Source of the DNA: an uncultured Gemmobacter sp.
Lineage (GTDB): Bacteria > Pseudomonadota > Alphaproteobacteria > Rhodobacterales > Rhodobacteraceae
Length of the DNA: 7,783 nt
Direction of reading: 5' to 3'
NCBI GenBank assembly: GCA_937983495.1
Contig: CALKAA010000240.1
Location: 1-7,783 of the forward strand
Made by a program: the position numbers and the translations under genes. Position 1 is the first letter of the stretch. The number at the start of each line of letters is the position of its first letter. The notes beneath the pieces are model-generated. The model had not been told where the DNA came from. It searched no databases and saw only the letters and a list, made by a program, of their open reading frames with translations. Below are positions 6,466 to 7,783 of this stretch, piece by piece.

Positions 6466-6474
6466 CCTGCCCCG

Positions 6475-7783
6475 TCAGCTGCGGTCGCGGGCGCTGTAAT
6501 AGATCAGCGCGCCAATGCCCCAAAGCAGGGTGAGGAACAGCAGCGCCAGCCCCGACAGCACGAAGCGCTGCGGATATTCGGCGGTTTGCGGCAAGGTGGG
6601 CGTGATATAGGCGGCCAGATAAAGCGACTGGCGCGAGGCATTGGCCCGCGCCACATCCACCCCCGCCAGTGCCACGCGATAGGTTTCCTCGGCAAATTGC
6701 AGATCGACGGTCAGGCTTTCAAACTCGGCGATCAGCGCCGGGTAGTTTTCGCCCGCGATATTGGTCTCGGTGGTCGAGGCGAAAGTCTCGCGCTCGGCCG
6801 CGATCCGGTCGCGGATCACCTCGATGCGCCGCGCTGCCTGCTGGCGCCGCGGGTCGCCATCCTGGGTGGTGCCCAGCACCAGATCATTGTCGATGAGCGC
6901 CTGCGCCAATTGCTGCTGAAGGTTGTTCAGCACCCCCATGCGGCCCTGAATGTCGGCGGCGGGATCGACAATCTGGGTGCGGGTGCGAAACCGGCTCAGC
7001 GCCTCGCGGGCGGCCTTCAGCCGGGCAATCGCAGTATCCAGATCCTCATTGGCATAGCGCATCAGATCCGAGCGGGCGCGGGTGTTCAGATCGTTGATCC
7101 GGCTCTGGCTGGCCAGCACGATTTCCTGCGCGATCCGCTGTGCATCGGTGGCGTCGAAAGCCAGCACGCGCAATTCCAGCAGTTGGGTGCCTTGATCATA
7201 GGAAATCCGCACCATGCGTTGCCAATAGCGGTGCAGTTCCTCGATGGTGGGATCGGGCCACAGCGCCATCAGCGGATCATTGGGCCAATGCGGCGAATAA
7301 AGATTGCCCAGACCGATCCGCTCGTCGATCAGCGCGACGATTTCCTGACTCTGGATGAACTGATAGAGGATGTCGGCCTCGGACGACCCCGAAACCCCGG
7401 CGAATTGTGCCAGTCCCCCCAGAACCTGGCTGGCACCAGCCGTGCCCTCTTCGCGGCGCACGGTAAAGCCCACGGTGGAGGCGTACTGATCCTGCGCCAC
7501 CAGGAACAGATACGCGACAGCCGCAAAGAAGGGCAGCAGCACCACCAGAACGAAGCTGAACAGCAGGCCCCGGTGACGTGGTTTCAGCCGGGCCGACGTG
7601 GCGGGCGGCAGGACACCAGCCCCCCGCACCGGGGCCTCGCCCGGTGCCTGTTCCAACCCTGTCGGCGCACCATTGCGGATCTGGTCCAGCAGGGTCGAGA
7701 CACGGGCGCTCTGCGCGGGGTCTCCCTCGTCTTCGGCACGGGCCCGCGCCCGGCCTTTGCCGCGCCCCTTGCCGCCGGGGCGG
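6475..7783 (-). CDS. kpsE: Capsule export inner-membrane protein, KpsE/BexC/CtrB family (5' end beyond the window)
   Basis: This is a periplasm-spanning polysaccharide co-polymerase (PCP-3 class) that links the KpsMT transporter to the outer-membrane capsule export channel. About 435 residues are visible. The last 393 (from 7656) hold the conserved family body: a first membrane helix at about 30-53 of that numbering, then AQDQYASTVGFTVRREEG, the usual entry to the periplasmic domain. Long helical, coiled-coil-prone stretches follow (about 165-225 and 240-345), then ITPTLPQTAEYPQR and a second membrane helix (364-387) ending in a short cytoplasmic tail. The codon at 7654-7656 is TTG without a proper ribosome-binding site. 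The frame stays open to the right edge with no ATG or GTG, encoding a basic, low-complexity segment (GGKGRGKGRARARA) and then DPAQSARVSTLLDQIRNG. The true start is therefore most likely outside the window, and the protein has a long cytoplasmic N-terminal extension. The stop lies 21 bases before kpsT. Confidence 0.88.
   Translation of the reverse strand, partial: RPGGKGRGKGRARARAEDEGDPAQSARVSTLLDQIRNGAPTGLEQAPGEAPVRGAGVLPPATSARLKPRHRGLLFSFVLVVLLPFFAAVAYLFLVAQDQYASTVGFTVRREEGTAGASQVLGGLAQFAGVSGSSEADILYQFIQSQEIVALIDERIGLGNLYSPHWPNDPLMALWPDPTIEELHRYWQRMVRISYDQGTQLLELRVLAFDATDAQRIAQEIVLASQSRINDLNTRARSDLMRYANEDLDTAIARLKAAREALSRFRTRTQIVDPAADIQGRMGVLNNLQQQLAQALIDNDLVLGTTQDGDPRRQQAARRIEVIRDRIAAERETFASTTETNIAGENYPALIAEFESLTVDLQFAEETYRVALAGVDVARANASRQSLYLAAYITPTLPQTAEYPQRFVLSGLALLFLTLLWGIGALIYYSARDRS

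Noticed and set aside
1..7783. CRISPR array, tRNA or rRNA gene, insertion sequence or phage attachment site
   Set aside because: No regularly spaced repeats, no cloverleaf-like or rRNA-like segment, and no transposase or integrase motifs were seen; nearly all of the sequence is explained by protein-coding genes.

Overview
The window looks like part of the chromosome of a high-GC alphaproteobacterium, most plausibly a Rhodobacteraceae relative (Rhodobacter/Paracoccus-like). This is inferred from four things: base composition, the E. coli-like IlvD, the RTX tail of the form typical in that family, and a KpsE-like protein with a long basic N-terminal extension. No rRNA or other taxonomic marker is present, so the genus is not established.

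Layout. Positions 1-288 (+) hold the last 95 codons of a secreted RTX (calcium-binding repeat) protein, followed by a clear intrinsic terminator at 308-333. Everything from 384 to the right edge is on the minus strand and converges on it. Read in the direction of transcription, the order is: a KpsE-like capsule-export inner-membrane protein (7783 to 6475, 5' end beyond the window); its ATPase partner KpsT (6453 to 5800); an 805-residue protein with an N-terminal PAPS-type sulfotransferase domain, a helical middle and a C-terminal GT-A-like domain (5698 to 3281); a family 2 glycosyltransferase (3284 to 2283); and dihydroxy-acid dehydratase ilvD (2222 to 384).

How the genes fit together. KpsE and KpsT are parts of the ABC-transporter-dependent (group 2 type) capsule export system. 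The next two genes are carbohydrate-active, and the ATGA overlap between them indicates coupled translation. The simplest reading is a capsule or exopolysaccharide operon whose product may be sulfated. The permease KpsM is not in the window and would be expected upstream, past the right edge. ilvD is a housekeeping gene of valine, leucine and isoleucine synthesis. It follows the glycosyltransferase after only 60 bases with no obvious terminator, so it may receive read-through from the polysaccharide operon or have its own promoter in or just upstream of that gap.

The most interesting item is the 805-residue sulfotransferase fusion. Its C-terminal domain looks like a nucleotide-sugar transferase, but the place where a DxD metal-binding motif should lie reads AEAG. 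Its gene carries several mononucleotide runs of 7-9 bases and an 11-base tandem duplication that could permit slippage. No RNA genes, CRISPR arrays, insertion sequences or attachment sites were seen, and no stretch over about 100 bases is without a gene.
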